Source: Chaetorhynchus papuensis
Lineage: Eukaryota > Chordata > Aves > Passeriformes > Rhipiduridae
NCBI GenBank assembly: GCA_013396525.1
Contig: VWYX01000655.1
Location: forward strand, 364,701-428,700
Direction: 5' to 3'
DNA: 64,000 bases
Part shown: positions 23,728 through 35,150 of the stretch, piece by piece
Numbering within the stretch: position 1 is the first letter of the stretch
Layout: each line of letters starts with the position of its first letter
Program-made: the position numbers and the translations under genes
The notes under the pieces: model-generated
Database searches by the model: none
What the model was told of the DNA's origin: nothing
What the model saw: the letters and a program-made list of their open reading frames with translations, nothing else

Positions 23728-23766
23728 AAACTTCTGGATGCCAACCCTGTTAGCAGCACTGATGAG
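23728..23766 (+). other. Candidate 39-nt exon (unassigned)
   Basis: A pyrimidine-rich acceptor ('tttgtgtattttcag' ending 23727) precedes 39 nt that translate as KLLDANPVSSTDE. These are followed at once by a strong donor (GAG then GTGAGA, 23767). The size is 13 codons, so inclusion would not shift frame. The frame also stays open beyond the donor to a stop at 23833-23835, so a terminal exon of 36 residues is the alternative. The open part has a mixed, hydrophilic-then-apolar composition more protein-like than most frames here. I do not recognise the protein. Signals this good also arise by chance in 64 kb. Confidence 0.25.
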
Positions 23767-23835
23767 GTGAGATTTGACCTGGACAGCATAGCTCAGATTG
23801 TGGCCCTGGTGATGTCGACGGGTTCTTGCTATTGA

Positions 23836-26800
23836 TCTTCAGACCAGGATTTCAGCACACTGAGCTGCCTGCAAGTGAGGAGTATAGAGATTCTTGGGGG
23901 AAGCCTTTCTTTTAAATGACTTTTTAATGAAACTGGAGATAAAACCATTTGTGCTTGAGGCTAATGCATTGCTGAAGACACTGGGACTGCAGCCCTGTAA
24001 TAGGTATTTTTGTGTGTGAGAGCAGATTGAGTGAACTAATAGAAACAACTGTAAAAAGCCTAAATGGTGGGAAATAACAAAACAGCCCCTTGCAGCCAGG
24101 GCAACAGGGGTCTGGGCTCCAGTGGGTGGCTGTCACACCAAAGTGTGAGGGGGTGGTGGCACCACTTTGTGCTCTGCAAAGCAGGGCAATCTCAGGGCTG
24201 CAGCTGCAGCTGCCTTCTCACAGGTTTCCTTCCTCGGCCTCTCTGCTGCCCACGTGTCTCTCCTCCAAGAGGGTAACATTAGAAAAGTAGCCAAAAAGAC
24301 TCATTTCATAGGACTTCTTCAGCTTTCTGTCCCTTCTCTGTGAAGGGTGGTGCCAACAAAAGTAGATGCACACTCACTAGGACCTGTGTAAGAATGTGTG
24401 TAACACCTTTGTGTGCATTCCCTATGTTTATTTGCTGCCTGCTGTTATGCTCAGCGTTGCCCAGGAGATCACAACATTCAGCAAACACCACTGTGTTGTG
24501 CTCCCAACAGAGCCCTTTTCCCTCTTCCCTGGAGGGACGGAGTCGCGCTTAAAAGAAAAAAAGAAAGCAGGTATCTAGTGCTGGCTAGACCTTCATGGCA
24601 TTTTTCCTATTTCCAAATAATTCATAAGCTAGGACATCCCATGCAAAATTTCAACCCAGGGCAGCTGTCTGCATTCACACCAAGAACCAGTAAGTTTTTT
24701 GAGGTAGCCTTAATTGCAGTTGTGAGAATGACACCAGTGTAACATTTAAAGTGTGAACATAAAATATGGCAAATCAATCAGGGTATGGAACCACATTCGG
24801 AAAGTATTCAGCTGATGATGTTCCTGATCACACGTTAACAAATTTTAAAAAATAAAAAAAAAATTTAAAAGTCCCATGTGGAAATTTACTCCTCCAGCCA
24901 GTGGAAAGAGATACTTTTCTATCTCATAGTCTACAAAATTCCCTCACCTACTACCCAAATCACAGTTAAAAGGAGCTTTTTACAAGACTTTATTCCTGCT
25001 CAGCAATCACGCAGACATTAAATCTTATTGCAAAAAGGGAGGGGGGAATGCCTCTTCTCAGCATTACAGCTGCAGCTGTTTGACAGAAGTAAGTGACTTC
25101 ATAAACCATCCTGATTTGGCAGCAGAAGAGCGGAGTTTTATGCTGTCTGCTGCACAGTCATGGGGCTGAGAAAGCTCTGCAAAGCAATCTTCACAAATGT
25201 TTCACCTTGCTTTATAAATACCTTCGCTTCACCGTGTTAATGCCTCGTTTGCTTTGCTTTCCATTCACCTCCACTGGATCATCTACCAAGACCTTTTATT
25301 GCTTTAAAGTGATTGATCCCACTGGACCCACATATTTCTCTTCTTTTTTTTTTTTTCCTTTTCTCAACAGAAGATACTGCACTTACACCTCTCCTCTGGT
25401 TAATTGGCTTATTATGGTAAAATTCAGTAAAGATTTAGCAATCTTTATTTGCAACATAATCAGGCTGTGTACCTTTTTATGAAAGAGTCCAAACTGAAGC
25501 ACTCTATCTTCTCTGTCTCTCTCAAGTGTTCACTCCATAATAATTACTTGAAAACACATTCCTGAGCCCTGATGAAAACCGAGAGATTTCTGATGGTTGT
25601 CTTCTCAGCCTCCACATTTCTGTATTCATTTTGAGACCTTATTATTTAAGAATGAATTCTTGCTCCTCCAGAGTAACTTCTGGAGACATTCCCAGCTCCT
25701 AATAATATGATTTCAGTATGAGTTTGATATGAGAAGGCTATTCACTACTTTGCAGGAACACCATTTCCTCTGGGAAATCTTCACTGATGTAAAGTCAGCA
25801 GGAGCTCTCGCTACAGTGAAATCTCCAGGATTCACCTTTCAAGATATCTGTTATTTTTATACGACTGTTACAGCTCATAAGCTTTGCTCGTTCCTTGGGC
25901 AAGCAGCCTGCTCTTTCACATTGCCAGGGGATTTTGCAGGATTTGTCTCAGAGCAGATCGGACCGGAATATAAGAATCCGAGGGAAAAGCTGCCAATGAA
26001 CAAATGAGTTTCTCAATGATGGTCTTCAAACACTGGTGAGCTTCATGTAAGTCTTTCTCAAATTGTTGTCCCTCTCTTCGTAAAGCCGTATGGCTACAGA
26101 TGTTCCTAACTCAATGCTACTCTGAAAGAACAAGCAGAAAGAAGTGATGGAAAAATACTGCTCCACAAGCATTCTAGGCATGATTTTCTAAGCAGAAATT
26201 TCCTAATTATGAATGTTCTCTGATTTAGTGTGAAAGATCTTCAGGTCTGAGATAAATGTGTGTAACCATTAAATACCACTGCAAGCTGTCTTGGCAAGAA
26301 GCCCTAGATAGTAATCGCACCTGCTCAGTATTAAAGGACACCTACTTCCCCAGGCCTCAACAATTAATTTTTAAAAAATTTTATTTCTGCCAGACAGACC
26401 TTTTGCATCTGTCCTCAAACAACCTAACTCTACCTCTACCCTGTCAGGCAAGGGTAGGACCTCAGGGAAATGTTATATCCAGAGGTCTCTGGAGAGCTCC
26501 CAATGGCTCCTGAAGGGACTTTATGACAGCAGCCCTTGCTGAAGCATCACTTCCATGCAGTGTGCCTCATCTGTGATGTGAATGAGATCACCAATGAAGC
26601 AGGTGAACTCGACAGCTTTGCCCATTGCACATCATAACAAATTCTGAAGGTTTCCTCGTCCCCCAGAGGTGGCATGGCCTGCAGCACGGAAAGTGCTGCT
26701 CTGCCTGTGATGGGGAAATGCTCTGCATGGGACACACACATTCCTTAATGCAGTCAAACTAACACTGTATGTTGAAGCTCATGGAACCCCTTGTCTGCTG

Positions 26801-29035
26801 TGTTCAAATATAAAAGCCAAGTGGAGCCAGTTTTTCCCTGAGGATGTGTTGTGCTGCTGGCTGTAGTACCTTGCCTATGGCAGGGGCAGCCTTCTGCCTG
26901 CCACTGACCTGGGCCACCACAGGTTTGTGAGTACTGTAAGGGGGTGCACATTTATACAATGACTAAAAGAAAACATTCCCTTTGGCCTCTGTCTCCTCCC
27001 ATCCCTCCCTAAAAGAGCTCCATTTGACCTAGACAATCCCAGCTTCATAAAAGCAAAAAGGATTTGCAGTTAAGGATTAAAATGCAGGTTAACATCAAAA
27101 CCAGTGCTGAGTGACTGCCTCAGCCAGCAGATAGAAGATATTTGTTAGGGAAACTCTGGAACTGGCCATCCAAAACTTTTCTTGGACCATTTGGTATTGT
27201 ATGATAGTGCTTGTACGTCTGCTGTAGGCAAGGTGAACTCACTGCTCTGTACACCCCTGTGCCGGAAAGCTGAGGAGTCCTGAGTCAGGAGCTTAGCTGA
27301 AAAGCAGCCTTTTTCACATATATTTCCAAAGTTTCCTTTTTCAGAAAGATTTTGATGTTTCCTTTGAAGGTCACCTTTCAAATCTGTTCTGTAAAGTTGC
27401 CTTAGATATAAAATCCTTACTCAAATATATTAAAAGGTCAAATAAATTGCACTAAGTAAACAAGCTGGCTTTGCTAGCTTTTGCAGGTGTCCAGCACATG
27501 GGAGTGTTAGGATACATGACAGACTTAACTTAACTTATTTATCTCCTTTCAGTAAAAGTGGGCAGTAACTAACTGAAGAAAAAGTTTCAGACTAAAAATT
27601 CTTTCCATTTTAGCTTCAGGAAATAGGCCCCTTGTGAGCTGAACTGATAGAGAGCAACGGCTCCTGTGGTACTTTACCATTTAAGAGAGGGTAACAGGAA
27701 TATTTGCAGTAATTTAATTTTAAGTGTTTTCAATTGCAGGACAGGAGCAGATCCTCCCTGCAGCTTTCATTTGTCAAGATCCATATGTTTAGACAGATGA
27801 GTTAATAAAGAACCTCCCCCAGAATAAAAACAACATGGCCTACTAGTTTCAAGGCTAATTTATGGCTTAAAATTTTCCACTGCTCTGGGTCTGTTTCATG
27901 CAGTTGTCACTCAGTGGTAGGCTGAAGTTTCAGGATGTTTCTGATGGCCCAGCTTTTATTTTTGAACCTTAACATAAAATTCATATCATCCACCAACTTG
28001 CTCTGCATTTATGAAGAAGCCACTTTTATAAAGGCTTCCTTGGAGAAGACACAAACAGCTGTCTTCATCTTTTGTTTAACTCAGAGATGCCGACCTGACC
28101 CATCAAACAGATTCCTACAGCTGGCTGTTACAGACAGCCGCCCTTTTCTTCAGCACACTCAGATTTTAGACTCAGGCCTGCTGCCAACCCTCAACATTTT
28201 TTCTTAGTCTCCATGCGTTCTGGTAGACAAAATTTCCACTGAAGGCAGAGTGGCAGTGGTGGTGCCCTGGTCCAGGTGCTGGAGGCGCTCCATGATTGGC
28301 GGGCCAAAATCTGGGAGTCATGGCTGGAGTGCCAGAGCTCCTAATGTCCATTTCTGGTAATTCAGCACTACCTCCCCCACTGACCTCTTTTATATTTTTC
28401 CAGTATAAATTATCAGCATAGCTCAACATCTGGAGGAATAAAATGGCCATTTTAGAAAGTGATTCCTGTGGCATAATTTGGGTACATGAAACTCTAAGCT
28501 GAAACTTTTTCCCAAAGGCTCTGCATGGGGTCAGTGGGGACAATAGGAATGGTTTATCTGACCCAGCTTAGATGGCTGCTGTAGGATGAACTGAATCTAG
28601 AGTGCCTCTTTCTCTCTGATGATCTTAAAGAGAAACATGGTTTGAGCAGCTCAGTCTTTGGGAAACATCCATGGGACAGATAAGCCCCACTTCAAGTCTG
28701 TATTTGTCTCTCACTGTCTGTTTTCTAAAAACGTTGCATTTAGAAGATATCTCCTAAGACATATACCACTGAGAATGGTGAAGTTTTTAATAATTTCTTG
28801 TAAAGTTACTGTTCCTGTGGAAAAAAGAAATCCCCTAAGCCCCTCAGGTAGTTAGTTCTGCAGTTTGTAACTGCAAAGCCTTTTTCTAACACAGCAGGTA
28901 CAGATTCATGCAGAGTGCAGCACTATTATATTAATAAAATGGAATCACCTAAGCGTATTTCCTCTGAGCTTCCAGAAAGATCTTGGAAGCATTTCCTCGC
29001 TTGAAAAAGTTCAAATTGTGCATCTGTCAGTATTC
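23836..29035. other. Long non-coding stretch
   Basis: No gene is recognised. An A/T tract lies at about 24840-24872. The block around 25200-25480 is T-rich, with a T-run at 25344-25356 and a 91-codon open frame that I regard as chance. A 92-codon plus frame at 25729-26007 has mixed composition but no domain, and no transcript signal that I can see. I identified no transposon fragments with confidence here. Confidence 0.5.
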
Positions 29036-29063
29036 AAAAAAAAAAAAAAAAAAAAAAAAAAAA
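29036..29063 (+). repeat. Poly-A run (28 bp)
   Basis: There are 28 consecutive A's following 'cagtattc'. No retroposon body is recognised upstream. It is a mononucleotide microsatellite, prone to sequencing and assembly error. Confidence 0.9.
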
Positions 29064-32000
29064 GCCACACAAACGAGTATTAATGCCTACAGCTTGCAAA
29101 TAACTTTATGTAGGGTGAGGCAATTTTTTCCAGCATCACTCTTCATATTAATTACTTTAAAAAATGAACATCCAAAGCTATTAGGTCCAGGAACAACTTC
29201 ATAATATCAGTGGCTGCAAAATGAAAAACGTGCATGTTGGCACATTTGTTCAATCTGGTGGCAAGCAGGGACTATGCTGCTGTTTTATGTGAATTTTAAT
29301 GAAAGTAATTTATCTCGTTTCCGCCGACCCGAAGCCATTATTTATGAATCAGTCATCAGATCTCCTGCATAAGGAAGAATGAGTTAGTTTGGTGCTGAGA
29401 ACCAATCTCTGATTTGTGGCAGGAAATCAGCAACCAGAAAACAAGCTTATTAAGTACCATTAGAAATGTCATCTAGCAACTGCCACGCTTTCCATATTCC
29501 TCACCCAAAATGGGCAAATCCCCTGGGTGAAAAGCCCTGGGCTTATGCTATGCTGAGCAGCTGGCAGAGCTGCCTGGCTGCACCAGCCCTCGCTGATCTT
29601 CTCCTGAGAGGCAGGCCACATCTCCAGATCTTCAGTTCACCTGTGGCCAAAGCCAGCAATGCCTGATGACGTGCTGTTGTTTGGCCCTCAGTGAACTTGT
29701 GGTTTCTGTTTTGTTCTCTAGGGATGGGTCTCTCCATAGCAGGAAAACAAAGCCTGTGTCTGGCACCACTGTGGGCAGACTGAGCAGAGGCAATGCACTT
29801 CCCCCCTGCCTGCCTGCCTGCAAGGAGCCTGGCAGAGCTGCCTCCGCCATCTCTTGAGTCTTGGTGGTGTGACTCACTTTCAGTACAAATGAAGTGCCAC
29901 TGGCCTGGTTTCACAGCAACTGCACTGTATCACCAGGATGGAAGATCCAGGGCAAGGGAACGACAGGTGGATATGTGAGTCTTCTGATGCTACTCCTTTT
30001 GTCTAGGAGTGCCAAGCCTTCTGCCCTGACCTTCCTCTGTGCTGGGCAAAGCAGAGGCACCATAGCATAGGGGCAGGAGAAACTTGCACAGTCAGAAGTT
30101 TTTTTATTATCCCTCCCTGCCAATCTGGCACCTTTTAAGGACACTGTTTTCTTTTCCCCCTTAAAGAAAACACCATGACTGTTTTGCAATTGGGATGGCT
30201 ATTTTAACTTAGCGTGATTATATTTCATTCCCTTCTGGCTGCCGTTGAGACTGGACCAGTCCTATTCATTACACATTTCTGATTTAGTACCGCCCTCACA
30301 ACCCCTTGGTAACTTCAGCACAAGAGACAGGATGTTATCAAAAAGCTGGAGTAATGCATAGCTGCACCTGAGCACAGCCAGGGCAAGCCGCACGCTGCTA
30401 TTTTGGGAAGCTTTTATACCTTGTATTTTTCCTTTTCAAAAGCACTCATATTGCTGCTTAAAATACAGAATCTATTTTTAAAAGAGGCTGTTCTGTTCAC
30501 CTTGGCAGCGTGTAATTACAGGAGAGAGACAGCACGGACATTAATACAGGGCGCCTTTGTGGAGGCAGAAGGCACAAGGAGTTTGCTTGTGGGTGTGATA
30601 CCAGTAATCAGCTGGGGAGGCAGAGGGGTGAAGGGGTCACCTGGGTCCCAGGATGGGGGAAAGAGGCCCCTTTGCCCTTCCCCATCTCCCGTCTTCCCTT
30701 TGGCTGGGCCATCTCTGCAGTCATACTGCAAATTCAGTAACAACACGCTTGCTGTTGATAGCACAGGGTTTGCTCCAAATCCTTGCAAGCGTGTCACTTT
30801 TCATCAGAAATTAACACCTGCCTTTTAATGGCTGAGGCCTAGCACTGCCTAATGTGCACCAGAGCGCAGCACAAAGTGATGTTCCCAGGACCTACAGAGG
30901 ATGAGCTATTTTCAGTGTATTCTTCCCATTCCTTGATTCTATATTTTCTTCAAGCCTATGTCTGTCTGTTTTGGGACTATTTTATAGAGTGATTCTTTTG
31001 AACCTGTTCAGCTGATAAATCAAATAATTAAGAGAAAACAAGGAACAACCTCAAAAGAATAACAGGAAAATCAGGGTTCCCAAGCAGGAACTGAAAGAGA
31101 CGGAACTGTAGCAATAAATGAGAAGTATCAAATACTGACTACTATGAGCAGTACTACTATGAGTTGTACTATGAGCACGAGTGAGTGTCTCTGAGACAAA
31201 AACCCGGAGCTTTCCTTCAAAAACAATGAGTGGAGGAACATGTTATCAAGGACTGCTGTTTTGAAGGGACTTTGGCCAATTCATCGGCTTAGAACTTACC
31301 TTTAAGGGCTTGTTCACTGGAATTTACAAACAGGTTATAATGTAAATGGATCCCTTGGAATCCACTTTACCTCAAATTCAAATCTGCAGCAGTGAAACTA
31401 CTTCCAATTAAAGGTGTTAGTTACCTGTGACACAGTGTTTGAGGAAACCTGTTGTAGAATGTATGCACCCTCACTGAAGAAGGATTGGGATGGAAAGTCC
31501 CAGAGCTCAACTGTTCATGCTAATGGGTTCTCAGCGAAAATAGGCCCTAACTTAGCTTCAAGTAGAATATGAAAATCAGAACCCAAAGTAAACTGTATTC
31601 CCAGTGGTATCTAAACACATGCTTTCATACAAGTAGATATTAAAGCTGTTCTGGGAAAGAAGAGGAAGAAAATAAATCCTTCATTGAGATGGCTGTATTT
31701 CATCAAGCTAGCAAACCCCAAATGTCATTAGCCTTGTTTATTTTAAATTATGAGCAACAAAGAAGTTTTACTGGAAAATTGGTATTGCAGAATTCCAACC
31801 TGTCACTATTCTCTCATTTTTAAGAATAATGTCTAACTATTTAATTTGATTTTTTAACACTCTTTTTAGTTTCCAGTATCATCCCTTCCACCTCAGCATG
31901 TGTTTATTTCTAGTGGCCTCTTGGGTGGATCTTCCTGGAGACTGAAAATATTTGGATCTAAATGTTTAAAGGTTGCTCCTTATTCTTGGTGACTGAGCTT

Positions 32001-33059
32001 ATGAGTGAGTTGTATCTTGATGTGAGATAGCTTGGATTTAATTTTTGACGAACTATGAACAGTCACAAAGCTGGACAGAGTACACATGAAAACAACCATC
32101 CTGCAATATGTCAAGTTCATCACTCAGATACTGAAAAAAAGAAGGCAAAACTTCATTCACAAGTAATTATCCACCAGATGAGACTCTGAAGTGGTAATGT
32201 CTTTGCTGCTTCAGTTTGCCCCAGTTTCCCACGTTGTACTGGTCTGTACTGGGAAGGCTGGCATAGAAGCAAAAGAGCAGATTCTAGTTTTAGGTCACCT
32301 GGCCCAGAAATTGGCATCTTCTACTGATGGTGTTTCTGTGGCACGCACCTTTGGTACTAAAAACTGGATAAGAACTGCCGTCTTGCTCTACATGGTATAC
32401 CCAAGACATAATAAGGCAAAAACATTTTGGACAATGCCAAAGGAAACTGACTGGGGACAAGATATTGGAGAGATATTGGACTCGAACAACTAAGCCCCTG
32501 AATTGCAAGCCCATACCCAGGCTTTTTCTTAGTATTCTTCCTGGGCTAATATGCCTAAGAGTTGTATTTATTGGAAAATTGAGGATTTTTCCAAGTATAT
32601 GTTTGTTTGGCCTCTTATGCTGGATATATAGTGTGTCAGTTTTGAACAACTGTGAGCTCTGTGGTCTGTGAGGTCAGTCATAGTCTACTTGCAGGTTACA
32701 TCTCTGCATCTTGTCTCGCTTTTTGGCTCCTGGAGGACTGGAGAACAGCTTCATAGTTGAAGACTTTATGTGCATTTCTAGAAACTTAGACATATGAAAC
32801 TGGCTTCTGAAAAAAGCTCTAAATAATCTTTCCAGCCTACTGAGCATGTCAGTAAGCCTTCATTCTGCCAAAAAAGCTTTTTTATCCCCTGAACCCCTGT
32901 GATACAACTGCACTTAACTGTCAAGTAGCTTTCTGTTTTGCAGGCTTTAGACTCACATTACTTAACTGAAAATTACTGTAATTGAAAGTCTTCCAGTTCA
33001 CATGGCAAGACCCAGTGTATGCAATTATGGGTGCAGTCCACTGCCAGTCTGTCAGAAAC
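29064..33059. other. Non-coding DNA with one small coding-like repeat
   Basis: No gene is recognised. At 29290-29370 a CpG-containing AT-rich block ('tttccgccgacccgaag', 'ttatttatgaatcagtc') looks like possible regulatory DNA, but nothing proves it. At 31139-31178 the word 'tactatgag' recurs three times (see findings). A 100-codon plus frame at 32191-32493 has no recognisable domain. Confidence 0.5.
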
Positions 33060-34060
33060 CCAAGGTCAGTGTACTTCTTTTCTCTCTCTTACTTAGGGTT
33101 GAGTGGAGAGGAAGAGGATGCTGCTGTAGAAGAGGCAACAGGAGATGTTCTACATGTAGAAGATGAGAAGTTGATGGTACTAGTAGGGACATCTTGGCTG
33201 CACAGAGCCATCTCTTGAAGTGTCTCACATTTCTCCAGCCTTGGCTGGGCCAGCCCGCCTGGCCTGGGCTCACCAGGGCTGAGAGGTAGGTCTCCACTTT
33301 CTTCTCCATCCTTGGGGCTTTTCCCCAGAGCTTTTCTCTCTCCTTCCAGCCCCTGAGCCCCACCATGCTTGGACACCTCCCCCTCCTCTCCTGGTCTGTG
33401 CTGAGCTGGGCCAGACCTGCTGGTGCTGGAGGTTTGGGTGTGGTGGCTGTGGGGAGGCTGGGGGGCTGCAGCCTCCCAGAGGATGAGGAGAGCCCCTGCC
33501 TGGTGCCTGATAGACACAAGCAGAGCACCCAAACCAGCCATCAGCATTCCCACCTCTCTTCCTACTCCAGACCTGGGTGAGGCTTTTTTAACCCAGTTTG
33601 GCCCTTTCTCTCCTTCTTCCATCTAATCTCTGGCCCTGTGGTGGGTAGCCACCTGCCCCACCTGCCCTTCCAGCACCTCCTGGAAGGTTGAAAGCTGCAG
33701 GTCCCTGGGAGGAACAGGCAGGTGAATCCAGAGCTTGGGGTTGCCAAGCCTCTTGCACAAGGTGGTGTAAATCCCCCCGTGGTCCCTGCTGAGAGTGGCC
33801 TTTCCATGGCTGGCCCGTCAAGGGGGTGAGGTGCATGTGGAGTCAGCCCTCCGAAGCCTGCATTATAAAGCTCAGTGCAGAAGGGTTTTACAGCGTGTTT
33901 CAATGTGTAATTTGAAATGAGAGCAAGGGCCAGGAGCAAACCCCTTCGTTCCAGACCCCTCCTAGTTTTGGGGATGGATCTGGTTGATACTCCTGCATCC
34001 CATGCCAGGTGCCTCCCAGTGACACCCACATGGAGAGTCGGAGATCCCTGGAAATGCCCA
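33060..34060. other. GC-rich, less CpG-dense block
   Basis: About 1 kb of locally GC-rich DNA is open in several frames on both strands (up to 177 codons, minus, 33089-33622). Its GC comes largely from 'cctg', 'ggct' and 'cccc' words, with CpG sparser than at 20 kb. That fits a decayed (methylated) GC-rich element or an unrecognised old LTR better than an active island. The simultaneous open frames reflect base composition. I could not match it to a repeat family. Confidence 0.4.
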
Positions 34061-35024
34061 GATGGGTCTGGGCCATCAGGGTTTCCATCAAAAAGGCTGC
34101 TGATAAGCCAAAACTTCTCAGACTACCCTCACTTTTATTACTATTATTATTATTCACAACCCCATCAAATGCATCCAAACCTGTCAAGCTGAGAGTACCA
34201 CGTTTGGAGCATGGAAAAAAAAAAGTCTCAAGTAGGAAAACAGTGGGTTGGAAACGGGAAGGCTGAATGAGCCCCACCTGAAATAACTCAAAAAACCCCG
34301 TATTTTTGGCTTTAGCAAGTCAGCCAGAAGGATCCTATATGTTTTTGTATATAGTTCCCAGAGGACTTAAAACTGTAAGATTTGATGCTAAACCTATTTC
34401 TGTGCTGTGAAAACAGGGACAGCTGTACAAATATTTGCTGTTTTTAATTAAACCTAACATTGCTACTTCCTTCATTTAAGTTAGGTCAAAGGACTGGCAA
34501 TTTTATGCTTTGATAGATGAAGAAAAACAGTTGTGGGTGTTGTGTTTTAGAAATATGTTATAAAATAAGAAGTCTGAGGGAAAAGGCCTCTGAGGCTATA
34601 ATAGCTCTACCCTTGTGCTTTCTTCTCAGAGATGTTTTCCTTGTCAAATATTTTGCCTTATCCATATAGCAACTGTTTCTGCTGTAATTCTGCTCGTTAT
34701 TTTTCCTTGAAAGACTTTTATTTAAGCTTTTCATATGCTCCTTACTAAAATTTTAGGTTACCTTCTCTCAGCTTTGTGTTTTTTAAAAATGTAGATAAAT
34801 CTGCTTTGTTAGGGGGAAATGAAGAGGGGCGTGCCAGATCCCAATCTATTTAGATCCCCGCCCCCCTGACATTGCTTCACTCACTCAGCAGAATTGCCCA
34901 CAGTAATTCCCACTGGAGAAGTGCTGGTCTTTCTCCTGCTCTTCAGAGAAGGGCTTTATTGTCATTGTTTCTTCCAAAATCAGGGCTAGATTATAAATGG
35001 TCAGTTCAGAGACCATTTTTTTGG
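34061..35024. other. Non-coding DNA with an (ATT)n stretch
   Basis: An (ATT)n simple repeat lies at about 34135-34155, and an A-run at about 34215-34224. A short C-run, 'gatccccgcccccctgac', lies near 34854-34871. No gene is seen. Confidence 0.6.
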
Positions 35025-35150
35025 TTACACAGGTAAGAGCACTGAGCTGCAACTAGCAGGGGAAGGTTCTCATTTCAGCTCCATGGTCTGTTGCTTGTCC
35101 TGGGGTGAGTCCCTCAGTCTTCCACTATGGCAAATGAGGACAAATGATGC
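35025..35150 (+). mobile_element. MIR-type SINE relic, sense
   Basis: The order of words fits a tRNA-derived MIR-type SINE in sense. 'gtaagagcactgagctgc' lies near the A box and 'ggttctcatttcagctcc' is like the B box plus 'cccagctc'. Then come 'gttgcttgtcctggggtgag', like 'cttgggcaagtc', then 'ccctcagtcttcc', then 'caaatgagga'. The copy is diverged, which is expected for an ancient amniote SINE. The ends are approximate. Confidence 0.5.

Noticed and set aside
25729..26007. 92-codon plus-strand ORF with protein-like composition
   Set aside because: No family recognised and no splice signals that fit the ends; kept only as a mention in the segment note.
32191..32493. 100-codon plus-strand ORF of mixed composition
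   Set aside because: No recognisable domain, no upstream acceptor or promoter signal that I could support, and an expected length by chance in 64 kb.
33089..34029. Minus-strand ORFs of 177 and 155 codons
   Set aside because: They lie in the GC-rich block with opposing open frames and no recognisable domain.
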